From NCBI RefSeq assembly GCF_021602025.1, contig NZ_BQHW01000010.1, forward strand, positions 105,036 to 169,035: a stretch of 64,000 bases of DNA, written 5' to 3'. This DNA is from Pseudomonas ceruminis. GTDB taxonomy: Bacteria > Pseudomonadota > Gammaproteobacteria > Pseudomonadales > Pseudomonadaceae. The translations under genes were made by a program, and so were the position numbers. Positions 31,773 through 42,718 of this stretch are shown here, in pieces. Numbering within the stretch: position 1 is the stretch's first letter; every line of letters starts with the position of its first letter. The notes beneath the pieces are model-generated. The model was not told the DNA's origin. It did not search any database and was given only the letters and a program-made list of their open reading frames with translations.

Positions 31773-32762
31773 ATGCGCGCCCTGTTGTTCAGCAGCCAGC
31801 ACTATGACCAGGAAAGCTTCACCCAGGCCAGCCGCGACCAGGCCCTGGACCTGCATTTTCAGCCCGCCCGCCTGACCCTCGACACCGCCGCCCTGGCCCA
31901 CGGCTTCGAGGTGGTCTGCGCCTTCATCAATGACGAACTCGACGCCCAGGTACTGCAATGCCTGGCCAACGGCGGCACGCGCCTGATCGCCCTGCGTTCG
32001 GCGGGCTACAACCATGTCGACCTGGCTGCCGCCAAACAGCTGGGCCTGGCGGTGGTGCGTGTACCAGCCTATTCGCCGCATGCCGTAGCCGAACATGCCG
32101 TGGCGCTTATCCTGGCACTCAATCGACGCCTGCACCGGGCTTACAACCGCACCCGCGAGGGCGACTTTACCTTGCATGGCCTGACCGGTTTCGACCTGCA
32201 TGGCAAGACTGTCGGCGTGGTCGGCACCGGCCAGATCGGCGAGGCCTTTGCCCGGATCATGGCGGGCTTCGGCTGCCAGTTGCTGGCTTACGACCCCTAT
32301 CCCAACCCGCAGTTGCTGGCATTGGGCGCACGCTACCTGGAGCTGCCCGAGCTGCTGCGCGAGGCACGGATCATCAGCCTGCACTGCCCGTTGACCGAAC
32401 ACACCAAGCACCTGATCAACGCGCAAAGCCTGGCCCTGTTGCAGCCCGGTGCCATGTTGATCAACACCGGCCGCGGTGCGCTGGTCGACACCCCGGCGCT
32501 GATCGATGCCCTCAAGAGCGGCCAACTCGGTTACCTGGGCCTGGACGTATACGAGGAAGAAGCTCAACTGTTCTTCGAGGACCGCTCCGACCTGCCGCTG
32601 CAGGATGATGTACTGGCGCGGCTGCTGACCTTCCCGAATGTGATCGTCACTGCACACCAGGCCTTTCTGACCCACGAAGCACTGGCTGCGATTGCCACGA
32701 CCACACTGGACAACATCAGCCGCTGGGCGGCAGGCAATCCGCAGAATCTGGTCACAGGTTGA
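31773..32762 (+). CDS. ldhA: D-lactate dehydrogenase (NAD-dependent, fermentative type)
   Basis: A 329-residue D-2-hydroxyacid dehydrogenase interconverting pyruvate and D-lactate. The NAD-binding loop is VGVVGTGQIGEAFARIM; catalytic Arg lies in INTGRGALVDT, Glu in DVYEEEAQ, and His in VTAHQAFLTHEAL. The ATG at 31773 follows AAGGAG by 8 bp. It lies downstream of gacS on the same strand, as in other pseudomonads. Confidence 0.92.
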   Translation: MRALLFSSQHYDQESFTQASRDQALDLHFQPARLTLDTAALAHGFEVVCAFINDELDAQVLQCLANGGTRLIALRSAGYNHVDLAAAKQLGLAVVRVPAYSPHAVAEHAVALILALNRRLHRAYNRTREGDFTLHGLTGFDLHGKTVGVVGTGQIGEAFARIMAGFGCQLLAYDPYPNPQLLALGARYLELPELLREARIISLHCPLTEHTKHLINAQSLALLQPGAMLINTGRGALVDTPALIDALKSGQLGYLGLDVYEEEAQLFFEDRSDLPLQDDVLARLLTFPNVIVTAHQAFLTHEALAAIATTTLDNISRWAAGNPQNLVTG

Positions 32763-32793
32763 TGCTAGGATACGCGGCATTTCTGGAGGACCC

Positions 32794-33231
32794 ATGGTCG
32801 AGCACGATTTCCGCTACACCCTTTTCAATCCGCAACACACCCTGATCGAGTGCCGCGCCCTGGTGCCGGGGCGCTACCAAGTGACCGGCAACGGCGGCTC
32901 GATGCACAAAGGCGATACCTTGCTGGTAACCCTCAAGGGCAGCAAGGACCTGGCCATGCGCCTGAGCGTCGAAAGCGTGCGCCACCTGATCAACCCGCGC
33001 GGCCAGTGGGTCGCTGTGGCCAGCGGCCCGGTGTTCAACGAGCTGGAAATCCTCAACTGGCAGGCCGAATGCGACAGCTGCGACGCGGTGCTGGACTTCG
33101 AGTTCGCAGTCGATGCCAAGCTGGGCAAGAAGGCCCGCCAACCTGCGGCCAGTGCGCGCATCGCTGAACTGGGCTGGGCCAGCCGCGGTGACAAGCACCT
33201 GTGCCCCCGTTGCCAGGAGCGCGCCGAGTGA
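32794..33231 (+). CDS. Hypothetical protein with two CxxC pairs (possible zinc ribbon)
   Basis: A 145-residue soluble protein starting at ATG 32794 after TGGAGGA. Cysteine pairs C93-C96 (CDSCDAVL) and C137-C140 (LCPRCQE) are 41 residues apart, a spacing able to form a zinc ribbon; no other function is recognisable. Its stop overlaps the GTG start of the next gene in GTGA, so the two are translationally coupled. Confidence 0.78.
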   Translation: MVEHDFRYTLFNPQHTLIECRALVPGRYQVTGNGGSMHKGDTLLVTLKGSKDLAMRLSVESVRHLINPRGQWVAVASGPVFNELEILNWQAECDSCDAVLDFEFAVDAKLGKKARQPAASARIAELGWASRGDKHLCPRCQERAE

Positions 33232-33632
33232 AGAACGTGTTGACCGGCGTGCTGGTTGCCACCGGCCTGCTCGGCTGCGCCGCCGAACCGTCGAAGCTGC
33301 AGCAGGAGCGCAGTTATGTGCTTGAGTGGATCGGCGAACGCCCGTTGATGGACTACAGCCACCTGACCCTGACCTTGGCCAGCGATGGCCGCGCCTATGG
33401 CAATGCCGGCTGCAACCACTGGTTTGCGCCCTATACCTTGGATGGCGAGCGTTTGAGCTTCGGCAAGGTCGGCAAGACCCGCAAGCTATGTGCGCCAGCG
33501 CTGATGGAGCAGGAAAAACGCTTCTTGCAGGCGCTGGAAACCGTACAGCGCTGGGATGTATCGCCCATCGAGCAAGTGCGCTTCTGGCCGGCCGAAGGCA
33601 AGCCGCTACGCTTTTGGCCTGAGGAAGGCTAA
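33228..33632 (+). CDS. META-domain lipoprotein
   Basis: A 134-residue protein starting with GTG at 33228. A lipoprotein signal (lipobox ATGLLGCAA) is followed by a META domain: LTLTLASDGRAYGNAGCNHWFAPYTLDGERLSFG is the domain core (split here: GNAGCNHWFAPYTLDG is the signature). META proteins are envelope proteins of ill-defined role, some tied to stress or outer-membrane integrity. It overlaps the preceding cistron by 4 bp. Confidence 0.82.
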   Translation: MKNVLTGVLVATGLLGCAAEPSKLQQERSYVLEWIGERPLMDYSHLTLTLASDGRAYGNAGCNHWFAPYTLDGERLSFGKVGKTRKLCAPALMEQEKRFLQALETVQRWDVSPIEQVRFWPAEGKPLRFWPEEG

Positions 33633-33713
33633 ACGCTCAACTGCAAGCTGCAAGGAAAAGCAGACCGAGCACCGTTCTGTCTTTACCTGCAGCTTGTAGG
33701 TTACCGTTTCCTG

Positions 33714-34178
33714 TCAAGCGCCCTTGAGGGCTTTGATCTTGGCCTGCAGCCCTTCCAGGGTCTGCTCGCCCAGCAACTGCTCGCGCACCTTGCCCTTGTC
33801 ATCGATGATGTAGGTCACCGGCAGCGCCTCGCTGCGGGGCAGGTCGTAGCGTTCGGCCGGGTCCTGGGCCAGCACGGTGAAACCAATGCCCAAGGTATCG
33901 GCAGCCTGCTTAAGGTCCTGCCCCTGCAAGCCGTCGAAGTTCACGCCGACCACCCTGATACCATCGGCCGCCCACTGCTTGGCCGCTGTGTTCAATTCCG
34001 GGATTTCAGTACGGCACGGGCCGCACCACTCGGCCCAGTAGTTGAGCACCAACCAGTGCCCGTCGATCTGCTCGGCCTTAACCGTATTACCGTGTTGGTC
34101 CACGCCATAATCGGCACCGCAACCACCGAGCAACAGGCTCGCGGTGATGGCCAGTACTGCTGCCAAACGCCTTGCCAT
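33714..34178 (-). CDS. TlpA-like thioredoxin-fold lipoprotein
   Basis: A 154-residue membrane-anchored thioredoxin-like protein. The lipobox is LLLGGCGA, and the active-site motif WAEWCGPCRTEIPEL has the CxxC reductant pair; the cis-proline loop is EALPVTYII. It probably reduces periplasmic disulfides, for instance in cytochrome c maturation or thiol repair, with a partner such as DsbD. It is divergent from the arsC-like gene. Confidence 0.88.
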   Translation of the reverse strand: MARRLAAVLAITASLLLGGCGADYGVDQHGNTVKAEQIDGHWLVLNYWAEWCGPCRTEIPELNTAAKQWAADGIRVVGVNFDGLQGQDLKQAADTLGIGFTVLAQDPAERYDLPRSEALPVTYIIDDKGKVREQLLGEQTLEGLQAKIKALKGA

Positions 34179-34263
34179 GGGTCAATCCTTCTCGAAGTTT
34201 CAAGCAAATGGGTCAGTCGCTGCGGTTAGAATAGCCGTCACAACCCGCTGGATGCGACCCGAC

Positions 34264-35625
<1,362 letters not shown>

Positions 35626-35629
35626 GTTC

Positions 35630-35649
35630 TTCGCGGGTAAACCCGCGAA
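35630..35649. repeat. REP hairpin after DUF2069 gene
   Basis: The perfect palindrome TTCGCGGGTAAACCCGCGAA is the core of the P. putida-type REP. It lies 4 bp after the DUF2069 stop, between convergent genes. Confidence 0.88.
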
Positions 35650-35661
35650 GGCGGCCTGGGG

Positions 35662-36333
35662 TCAATGATTGACGGTGTGCGCCAGCATCACCGACAACTG
35701 GCACAGCGGGCGCCCGCTTTCTTCATGCCACTGGTTGAACGCCTGCTGCACCAACGCCAGGTCGCGCTGGCTGGTCGGCTGCTTGTCGATCACCTTCTGG
35801 GCAATCAACGCGGCGGCCATGTCGTCGGTAGGGATGAACGTGTCCTTGCCGACCATCCGCAGAAAGCGCGGCGCTGACAACCCACCCAGCTGGTTGCCAT
35901 GCTTGGCCAGGTACTTCCACAACCCGACGATATCGGTCACAGGCCAGTCGGCGATGAATGCACCAAAACTGCCCCGCTCCTTCGCCACATCGAGGATCAT
36001 CTGTGCATTGCGCGGCACGCTCTTGAGCTTGCCCAGGTGGCGGATGATGCGCTCATCCTGCATCAGCCGCTCCAGATGCTCGGCGCCCATCAGCACTACC
36101 TTTTCCGGGTCGAAACCAAAGAACACCTGCTCGAAGGCCGGCCATTTGGCGTCTACCAGGCTGTGCTTGAGCCCAGCGCGGAATACGCGCAGGGCCAAGG
36201 TGGACAGGTAGCGATCATTGCTGATGTCGCGCAACTGAGCCGACGTACGCGGCTGCGGCAGGAAGGCTTCCAGGGCCTGGGCCGAGCCGAAGCGGTTCAG
36301 GCAGTACTCATGCAGCCATTGGTAATCACGCAT
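35662..36333 (-). CDS. DNA-3-methyladenine glycosylase I family protein
   Basis: A 223-residue protein of the Adenine_glyco (Tag-like) fold. It has the helix-hairpin region beginning YLSTLALRVFRAGLKHSLVD, and further on VDAKWPAFEQVFFGFDPEKV and LPTDDM-like FIPTDDMAAALIA. It probably removes alkylated adenine from DNA, but it diverges from E. coli Tag (the N-terminal zinc-binding Cys/His set is not obvious). It starts 3 bp after the ttcA stop, so the two are probably cotranscribed. Confidence 0.8.
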   Translation of the reverse strand: MRDYQWLHEYCLNRFGSAQALEAFLPQPRTSAQLRDISNDRYLSTLALRVFRAGLKHSLVDAKWPAFEQVFFGFDPEKVVLMGAEHLERLMQDERIIRHLGKLKSVPRNAQMILDVAKERGSFGAFIADWPVTDIVGLWKYLAKHGNQLGGLSAPRFLRMVGKDTFIPTDDMAAALIAQKVIDKQPTSQRDLALVQQAFNQWHEESGRPLCQLSVMLAHTVNH

Positions 36334-36336
36334 GGG

Positions 36337-37161
36337 TCAGATGTTCAGCACATCAAGAAAACGCGGCGTAGCGCTCTGGTCGATCTTCAGGCTGGTGAAG
36401 TCGAACAGGTTGCGGTCGGCCAACTGCGACGGCGCCACGTTCTGCAGGGCACGGAAGATGCTCTCGGTACGGCCTGGGTGCTTGCGCTCCCACTCCACCA
36501 GCATGTCCTTGACCACCTGACGCTGCAGGTTCTCCTGCGAACCGCAGAGGTTGCACGGGATGATCGGGAATTCCTTCATGTCCGAGTAGGCCTGGATGTC
36601 CTTCTCGCTGCAGTACGCCAGCGGGCGGATCACCACGTTGCGGCCATCGTCGGCACGCAGCTTGGGTGGCATGCCCTTGAGCGAGCCATTGAAGAACATA
36701 TTGAGGAAGAAGGTTTCGACGATGTCGTCGCGGTGGTGCCCCAGGGCCATCTTGGTCGCACCGATTTCATCGGCGAAGGTGTACAGCGTGCCACGGCGCA
36801 GGCGCGAGCACAGCGAACAAGTGGTCTTGCCCTCGGGGACCAGCTCCTTGACCACCGAATAGGTGTCCTTCTCGACGATGTGGTACTCGACGCCCAGTTC
36901 CTTGAGGTAGGCCGGCAGCACATGCTCGGGGAAGCCCGGTTGCTTCTGGTCCATGTTCACCGCGACGATCTCGAACTTGATCGGTGCCACCTTCTGCAGG
37001 TGCAACAGAACGTCGAGCATGGTGTAGCTGTCCTTGCCGCCGGACAGGCAGACCATGACCTTGTCGCCATCCTCGATCATGTTGTAGTCGGTGATGGCTT
37101 CGCCGGCGAGACGACGCAGGCGTTTTTGCAGTTTGTTCTGGTTGACCGAAAGGGTGCCCAT
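36337..37161 (-). CDS. ttcA: tRNA 2-thiocytidine(32) synthetase
   Basis: A 274-residue PP-loop ATPase that thiolates C32 of certain tRNAs. The PP-loop is [14 protein letters not shown]; two CxxC motifs ([10 protein letters not shown] and CNLCGSQ) bind the Fe-S cluster. The start at ATG 37161 ([15 protein letters not shown]) matches the family; an upstream in-frame codon is not used. Confidence 0.94.
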   Translation of the reverse strand: MGTLSVNQNKLQKRLRRLAGEAITDYNMIEDGDKVMVCLSGGKDSYTMLDVLLHLQKVAPIKFEIVAVNMDQKQPGFPEHVLPAYLKELGVEYHIVEKDTYSVVKELVPEGKTTCSLCSRLRRGTLYTFADEIGATKMALGHHRDDIVETFFLNMFFNGSLKGMPPKLRADDGRNVVIRPLAYCSEKDIQAYSDMKEFPIIPCNLCGSQENLQRQVVKDMLVEWERKHPGRTESIFRALQNVAPSQLADRNLFDFTSLKIDQSATPRFLDVLNI

Positions 37162-37444
37162 AGCGCTTGGATCCGCGAGGTGTGACAAAAGGCGGCTATT
37201 TTACGCACAAACCGCTCGCCGCTGTAGGGCTTGGCCGATATTAGGGGCCATATCCGATAAAGACTTCAAGGTAATCAGTAGCGCTGGCGACAGCGCAATT
37301 TGCTCTAAAAAGCCGGGTTTGTGCGGGGAACCGCTTCCTATACTGCGACATAAGGCCACATTGCCGCTTGTATCGGTGTCCTGGCCTCGGGCCGCTGGCG
37401 CTCCATCTGGGGGGCGTTTGGCAACGACGATAGGAGTGACCGGC

Positions 37445-38044
37445 ATGATTCATCACGTTGTGGGGCTGTTTACCCATCCCGACCAGGAATGGCGAGAGAT
37501 TCGGGGCGAAGAAGAAAGCATCAGCCACATGTACCTCACGCATACTCTGATCCTGGCGGCGATCCCTGCCATTTCCGCGTTTATCGGCACGACCCAGGTG
37601 GGCTGGGTGATCGGCGGGCGGCCGGCAGTGATGCTGACCATGGAAAGCGCGTTATGGATGAGCATCATGTCTTACCTGGCGATGCTGGCCGGGGTGGCGG
37701 TGATGGGGGCGTTCATCCACTGGATGGCCCGCACCTACGACGCCAACCCGTCCATGGCGCAATGCATAGCCTTTGCCACCTATACCGCCACGCCGCTGTT
37801 CCTTGGCGGCCTGGCGGCACTCTACCCACACCTCTGGCTTGGCATGCTGGTAGGTACGGCTGCCATTTGCTACACCGTCTACTTGCTGTATGTCGGATTA
37901 CCGACGTTCATGAATATCCCTTCGGATGAAGGTTTCCTGTTCTCCAGCTCAGTGCTGGCAGTAGGCCTGGTGGTACTGGTAGCGATCATGGCTGCCACCG
38001 TGATCATCTGGGGATTGGGCGTGGGGCCCATCTATACCAATTGA
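37445..38044 (+). CDS. Yip1 domain membrane protein
   Basis: A 199-residue polytopic membrane protein of the Yip1 family with about five hydrophobic segments. The segment LFTHPDQEWREIR near the N-terminus and FATYTATPLFLGGLAALYP are typical. The bacterial function is unknown. It follows a 283-bp gap from the divergent ttcA, and a stem with GCAA loop (38075-38100) follows its stop. Confidence 0.85.
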   Translation: MIHHVVGLFTHPDQEWREIRGEEESISHMYLTHTLILAAIPAISAFIGTTQVGWVIGGRPAVMLTMESALWMSIMSYLAMLAGVAVMGAFIHWMARTYDANPSMAQCIAFATYTATPLFLGGLAALYPHLWLGMLVGTAAICYTVYLLYVGLPTFMNIPSDEGFLFSSSVLAVGLVVLVAIMAATVIIWGLGVGPIYTN

Positions 38045-38074
38045 GACACTGTTACCAACACTGGGGCATCAAAC

Positions 38075-38100
38075 CAGAGGCCGCCGCAAGGCGGCTTCTG
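38075..38100. terminator. Probable terminator after Yip1 gene
   Basis: CAGAGGCCGCC / GGCGGCTTCTG pair with one G-T mismatch around a GCAA tetraloop. A T run is weak, so the terminator may be rho-assisted. Confidence 0.55.
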
Positions 38101-38175
38101 ACTCTGTGCTGACCGGTGGCTCCGCAACCGGCCATTGCTTGCGGCATAATGCCCGGTCAGGAGAATTACCACGCC

Positions 38176-38670
38176 ATGCCCGAGCTGCTCAAACAACGCG
38201 TCGAAACCTGTTACCAGCAAGCCGAAGTCTTTTTCAAACGCCCCTTCCCCCGCCCGGACGTCAGTTTCAAGTTGCGCGGTCAGAAGGCGGGCGTCGCCCA
38301 CCTGCACGAGAACCTGCTGCGCTTCAACCTGCAGCTGTACCGCGAAAACCAGGAAGACTTCCTGCGCCAGACGGTGGCCCACGAGGTGGCCCACTTGGTT
38401 GCCCACCAAGTGTTCGGCGACCGAATCCAGGCCCATGGCGAGGAATGGCAGTTGATCATGCGCGGGGTCTACGAGTTGCCACCCAAGCGTTGCCACAACT
38501 ATGAAGTGCAGCGACGGGTGGTGACCCGGTATATCTACCGCTGCCCGTGCCCGGAGAGTGATTTCCCGTTCACTGCACAGCGGCACAGGTTGGTGCACCA
38601 GGGGCGGCGGTATCTGTGTCGGCGGTGCCGGGAGATATTGGTGTACAGCGGCGAGACGCGGGTTGAGTGA
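38176..38670 (+). CDS. SprT-family zinc metalloprotease-like protein
   Basis: A 164-residue SprT-like protein. The zinc motif TVAHEVAHLVAHQVF contains HExxH, and the C-terminal CPCPESD and CRRCRE cysteines fit the SprT zinc ribbon. The substrate of bacterial SprT is unknown, while eukaryotic SPRTN removes DNA-protein crosslinks. The ATG at 38176 is used. Confidence 0.87.
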   Translation: MPELLKQRVETCYQQAEVFFKRPFPRPDVSFKLRGQKAGVAHLHENLLRFNLQLYRENQEDFLRQTVAHEVAHLVAHQVFGDRIQAHGEEWQLIMRGVYELPPKRCHNYEVQRRVVTRYIYRCPCPESDFPFTAQRHRLVHQGRRYLCRRCREILVYSGETRVE

Positions 38671-38846
38671 TCGGCCCCGTCGGCGGCACGCCTGGATGAC
38701 GACCCGCGCCGCCCGAAACAGCGATCAAGCAGCAAGCCAGTACTGAACGATGAGCGAACTGCCAGAGTGATCCAAGCGGGCTTGCCCCGCGAACAGGCAA
38801 TGCGGTGGCTGGTACCGGCTTCGCCGGCGACAGGGCCATACAGGCA
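38671..38846. repeat. REP-like fragments between SprT gene and dctA
   Basis: The gap contains palindromic pieces of P. putida-type REP, such as GCGGGCTTGCCCCGC (38776-38790) and ACCGGCTTCGCCGGCGA (38815-38831). No coding frame is convincing. Confidence 0.55.
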
Positions 38847-38875
38847 CAAAAAAGGCGACTCGAGGGTCGCCTTCT
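38847..38875 (-). terminator. Intrinsic terminator of dctA
   Basis: On the minus strand a 6-bp stem GGCGAC / GTCGCC, extended by further pairing, is followed by a T run 18 bp after the dctA stop codon. Confidence 0.8.
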
Positions 38876-38893
38876 TCATTTATTGCATCAGCC

Positions 38894-40228
<1,335 letters not shown>

Positions 40229-40348
40229 TCAAGTGTGCCGGCTTCACCCTTCCCAGGGTGTCGGGGCACCTGAATCGCTAACCCTCCTGCACCCGGAGGG
40301 ATTTGTCGTTGTGTTCGAGCTGCCTGGGCAGGCCTCTGCCAGTGAGAT

Positions 40349-40364
40349 AGCAAGGGCAATGCCA
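40349..40364 (-). promoter_or_regulatory. Sigma-54-type (-24/-12) promoter of dctA
   Basis: The minus strand reads TGGCATTGCCCTTGCT, matching the RpoN consensus TGGCAC-N5-TTGCW at the essential GG and GC pairs with correct spacing. It is about 130 bp upstream of dctA, and sigma-54 control with DctD is the rule for dctA in many proteobacteria. Confidence 0.75.
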
Positions 40365-40443
40365 AAATGCCCATGAAGGGTGCAAAAGCAGTAACCACTA
40401 GGGCTTGATGCCCAACGACGGGGCGATTTTGTGCAGAGGAGAT

Positions 40444-40498
40444 GGCGGGTTTCCGCCCGGTGGCGGATTTTGAACAGGGTGCATGGCGGGAATCCGCC
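40444..40498. promoter_or_regulatory. Two palindromic sites, candidate enhancer for the sigma-54 activator of dctA
   Basis: GGCGGGTTTCCGCC (40444-40457) and GGCGGGAATCCGCC (40485-40498) share the dyad GGCGG-N4-CCGCC and lie 41 bp apart, about four helical turns. They sit about 85-150 bp upstream of the -24/-12 element, the normal place for enhancer-binding-protein sites. Confidence 0.6.
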
Positions 40499-40581
40499 CG
40501 ATGTGCAGGGGCCCCCGTCCTAGGGCAGGCCCGCTTCGAGAGAGGTAGCAGTGGCTCAAGGAAGCCACTACCGCCTAGCTG

Positions 40582-41928
40582 TCATTCAAGGTGAAAGCTG
40601 ATCTTGAACGCCGCACCGCCCAATGGAGAATCATCGAGGCTCAACTCGGCGTCGTAGCTGTCGACGATATCCTTGACCACCGCAAGGCCAATCCCCTGCC
40701 CTGGGTGCTGGCGGTCGAGCCGCTCACCGCGTTCCAGAATCCGCTCACGCTGATCGGCCGGCACACCGGGCCCGTCATCTTCGACGCACAAGGTCAACGC
40801 ACCGGGGGCTTCGAGCAGGCTGACACGCACTTGCCCCAGGCTCAGCCGATAGGCGTTTTCCAGCAGGTTGCCGAGCAGCTCCAGCAATGCCCCCTGCTCC
40901 ATGGGTACCTGGGCCTGCTCAGGCACCTCCAGCAGCACCTCGACACGCTTTTCGCGGTAGACCTTGGCCAGGGTGCTGCACAAGCTCTCAAGCACGGGCC
41001 GCAGTTGCACGCTGTGGCGCACCAGGCCGCTCTTGCGCAGGCTGGCACGTTGCAACTGGTAGTCGATCTGCTGGCTCATGCGCTCGATCTGGCTCTGCAG
41101 CACGCGCGCCTGCTCACGCTCAGTGGCGCGCTGCTGCATGCTTTCACCCACCCCCTGCAGCACCGCCAACGGGGTCTTCAGGCTGTGCGCCAGGTCGCCC
41201 AGTGAGTCGCGGTAACGCTGGCGCTGTTCACGCTCGCTACGCAGCAGACGGTTGAGCGAGCCGGTCAATCGCAGCAATTCACGCGGGTGCTCCGCGCTCA
41301 ACCCGTCCCGCGCGCCGGCCTCCACCTCATCCAGCTCGTGGCTCAGCCGCCGCAGTGAGCGTAGCCCCCAGGTCAGGCCAGCCCAGAGCAACACCAACAA
41401 GGCCAACAAGGCCGCGCCAAACCCCAGGTAGAGTTTTTCACGCAGCCCATCGAGGGTTTGCCTGTACTCACGCACCGGCTGCAGGGCAACGATGCTATAG
41501 GCAGCGCTTTGACCGCCGAGCAGCTTGATCTCGACGTCATAGACGAAGAATTCTTCACCGTCGGCCTGGTGGATACGGGCGAATTCGTTGCCGCGCCCGT
41601 CATAACGCGGCTGGTAATTGATGTTCTGGTCGGTCGTGGCCCGCGACCGCCAGACCAGCTTGCCCTCGCGGTCGAAGATATAGCCGAGCAAACCGGTATA
41701 GGGCAGGTTGTAGCGCTCGTCCGGCAACAACGCGGGCATCTGCAACTGGCCATGCTCGATACGCGCCGCGGAAATCAGTGTGGTCACATCCGAGGCCAGC
41801 CGTTGCTCGATCGATTCCTGCAGGGCCAGGCTGAAAGCCTTCTGCAATGCGGGCAGCAGCGCCAACATGAACAGCACCGCCAGCACCGCCGCCGCGAGCA
41901 TCAGGCGCACCCGCAGCGAACGGATCAT
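40582..41928 (-). CDS. phoQ: Sensor histidine kinase PhoQ
   Basis: A 448-residue inner-membrane sensor of Mg2+/cationic peptides. TM1 is at about residues 9-30, the periplasmic sensor runs to about 165, and TM2 is at about 168-190. The phosphoacceptor motif SLGDLAHSLKTPLAVLQGV is of the PhoQ type; the ATP lid has GQGIGLAVVKDIVDSY. The C-terminus ends SFHLE. It overlaps phoP by 4 bp and follows the oprH-phoP arrangement. Confidence 0.9.
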   Translation of the reverse strand: MIRSLRVRLMLAAAVLAVLFMLALLPALQKAFSLALQESIEQRLASDVTTLISAARIEHGQLQMPALLPDERYNLPYTGLLGYIFDREGKLVWRSRATTDQNINYQPRYDGRGNEFARIHQADGEEFFVYDVEIKLLGGQSAAYSIVALQPVREYRQTLDGLREKLYLGFGAALLALLVLLWAGLTWGLRSLRRLSHELDEVEAGARDGLSAEHPRELLRLTGSLNRLLRSEREQRQRYRDSLGDLAHSLKTPLAVLQGVGESMQQRATEREQARVLQSQIERMSQQIDYQLQRASLRKSGLVRHSVQLRPVLESLCSTLAKVYREKRVEVLLEVPEQAQVPMEQGALLELLGNLLENAYRLSLGQVRVSLLEAPGALTLCVEDDGPGVPADQRERILERGERLDRQHPGQGIGLAVVKDIVDSYDAELSLDDSPLGGAAFKISFHLE

Positions 41929-42602
41929 CGGCAGCGCTCGGTGAACAGGTAGCCAAGCCCGCGCACCGTGTCGATCGGTTTGAAGGCATGTTCGCCCTCG
42001 AGCTTGCGCCGCAGGCGACCGACCAGCACTTCGATGACGTTGGGGTCGCGCTCCTCGTCGCCGGGGTAGAGCTGCTCCATCAGGCGGTCTTTGGCCACGA
42101 CCTGCTGGTGATGGCGCATGAGGTATTCGAGGATGCGGTACTCGTAGGCCGTCAGTGCCAGCGGCTGCTCATCCAGGGTCGCCTGCTTGCGGTTGAGGTC
42201 CAGTACCAGGGGGCCTGCGGCGATGGTCGACTGGGTGAAGCCGCTGGAGCGGCGCAGCAGCGCATTGAGGCGTGCTTCGAGCTCTTCGAACTGGAAGGGT
42301 TTGACCAGGTAGTCGTCGGCACCGGCGGCCAGGCCTTCGACCTTGTCCTGCCAGTTGCCGCGAGCGGTGAGGATAAGAATGGGAAAGGTCTTGCCCTGGC
42401 TGCGCAGGCGGCCGATCAGTTCCAGGCCGCTGATACCCGGCAGGCCCAGGTCGATCACAGCCAGGTCGAAGTGGAATTGCTCAGCTTGGTACAGCGCTTC
42501 CTCGGCATCGGCCACAGCTTCGATCACATGGCCGCTTTCGCCCAGGCGCGTGTAGAGGTGGTGCCTTAGCAGGGCTTCGTCCTCGACCACCAGCAGTTTC
42601 AT
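41925..42602 (-). CDS. phoP: Response regulator PhoP
   Basis: A 225-residue OmpR-family regulator. The receiver has LLVVEDEALLRHHL, the phosphoacceptor Asp in LAVIDLGLPGISG and Lys in DDYLVKPFQFEEL. The winged-helix domain ends IDTVRGLGYLF. With PhoQ it controls outer-membrane modification and the upstream oprH, whose promoter carries tandem GTTCAG repeats. It is the middle gene of oprH-phoP-phoQ. Confidence 0.92.
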   Translation of the reverse strand: MKLLVVEDEALLRHHLYTRLGESGHVIEAVADAEEALYQAEQFHFDLAVIDLGLPGISGLELIGRLRSQGKTFPILILTARGNWQDKVEGLAAGADDYLVKPFQFEELEARLNALLRRSSGFTQSTIAAGPLVLDLNRKQATLDEQPLALTAYEYRILEYLMRHHQQVVAKDRLMEQLYPGDEERDPNVIEVLVGRLRRKLEGEHAFKPIDTVRGLGYLFTERCR

Positions 42603-42626
42603 TCGGTTCTCCTTAGTTGTGATACC

Positions 42627-42703
42627 TGTGCCGGCCTCCTCTGCGGCACGCCGGCGCCCACAGGGAGTGATGGGAGCGGTTTAGCCGCGAAGAGGCTGGC
42701 ACA
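42627..42703. repeat. REP inverted pair between oprH and phoP
   Basis: The arms TGTGCCGGCCTCCTCTGCGG (42627-42646) and CCGCGAAGAGGCTGGCACA (42685-42703) are inverted with few mismatches and resemble P. putida REP. The structure fills nearly the whole oprH-phoP gap. Confidence 0.75.
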
Positions 42704-42718
42704 GAATACCGCGTGTCC

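Noticed and set aside
33636-33710. Inverted CTGCAAGCTGCAAGG-like arms between the META gene and the tlpA-like gene.
   Set aside because: The match between arms is imperfect and without a T run; it may be a weak terminator but cannot be supported.
35899-37185. A 428-codon plus-strand frame opposite ttcA and the glycosylase gene.
   Set aside because: It crosses two real genes and shows no domain or ribosome-site support.
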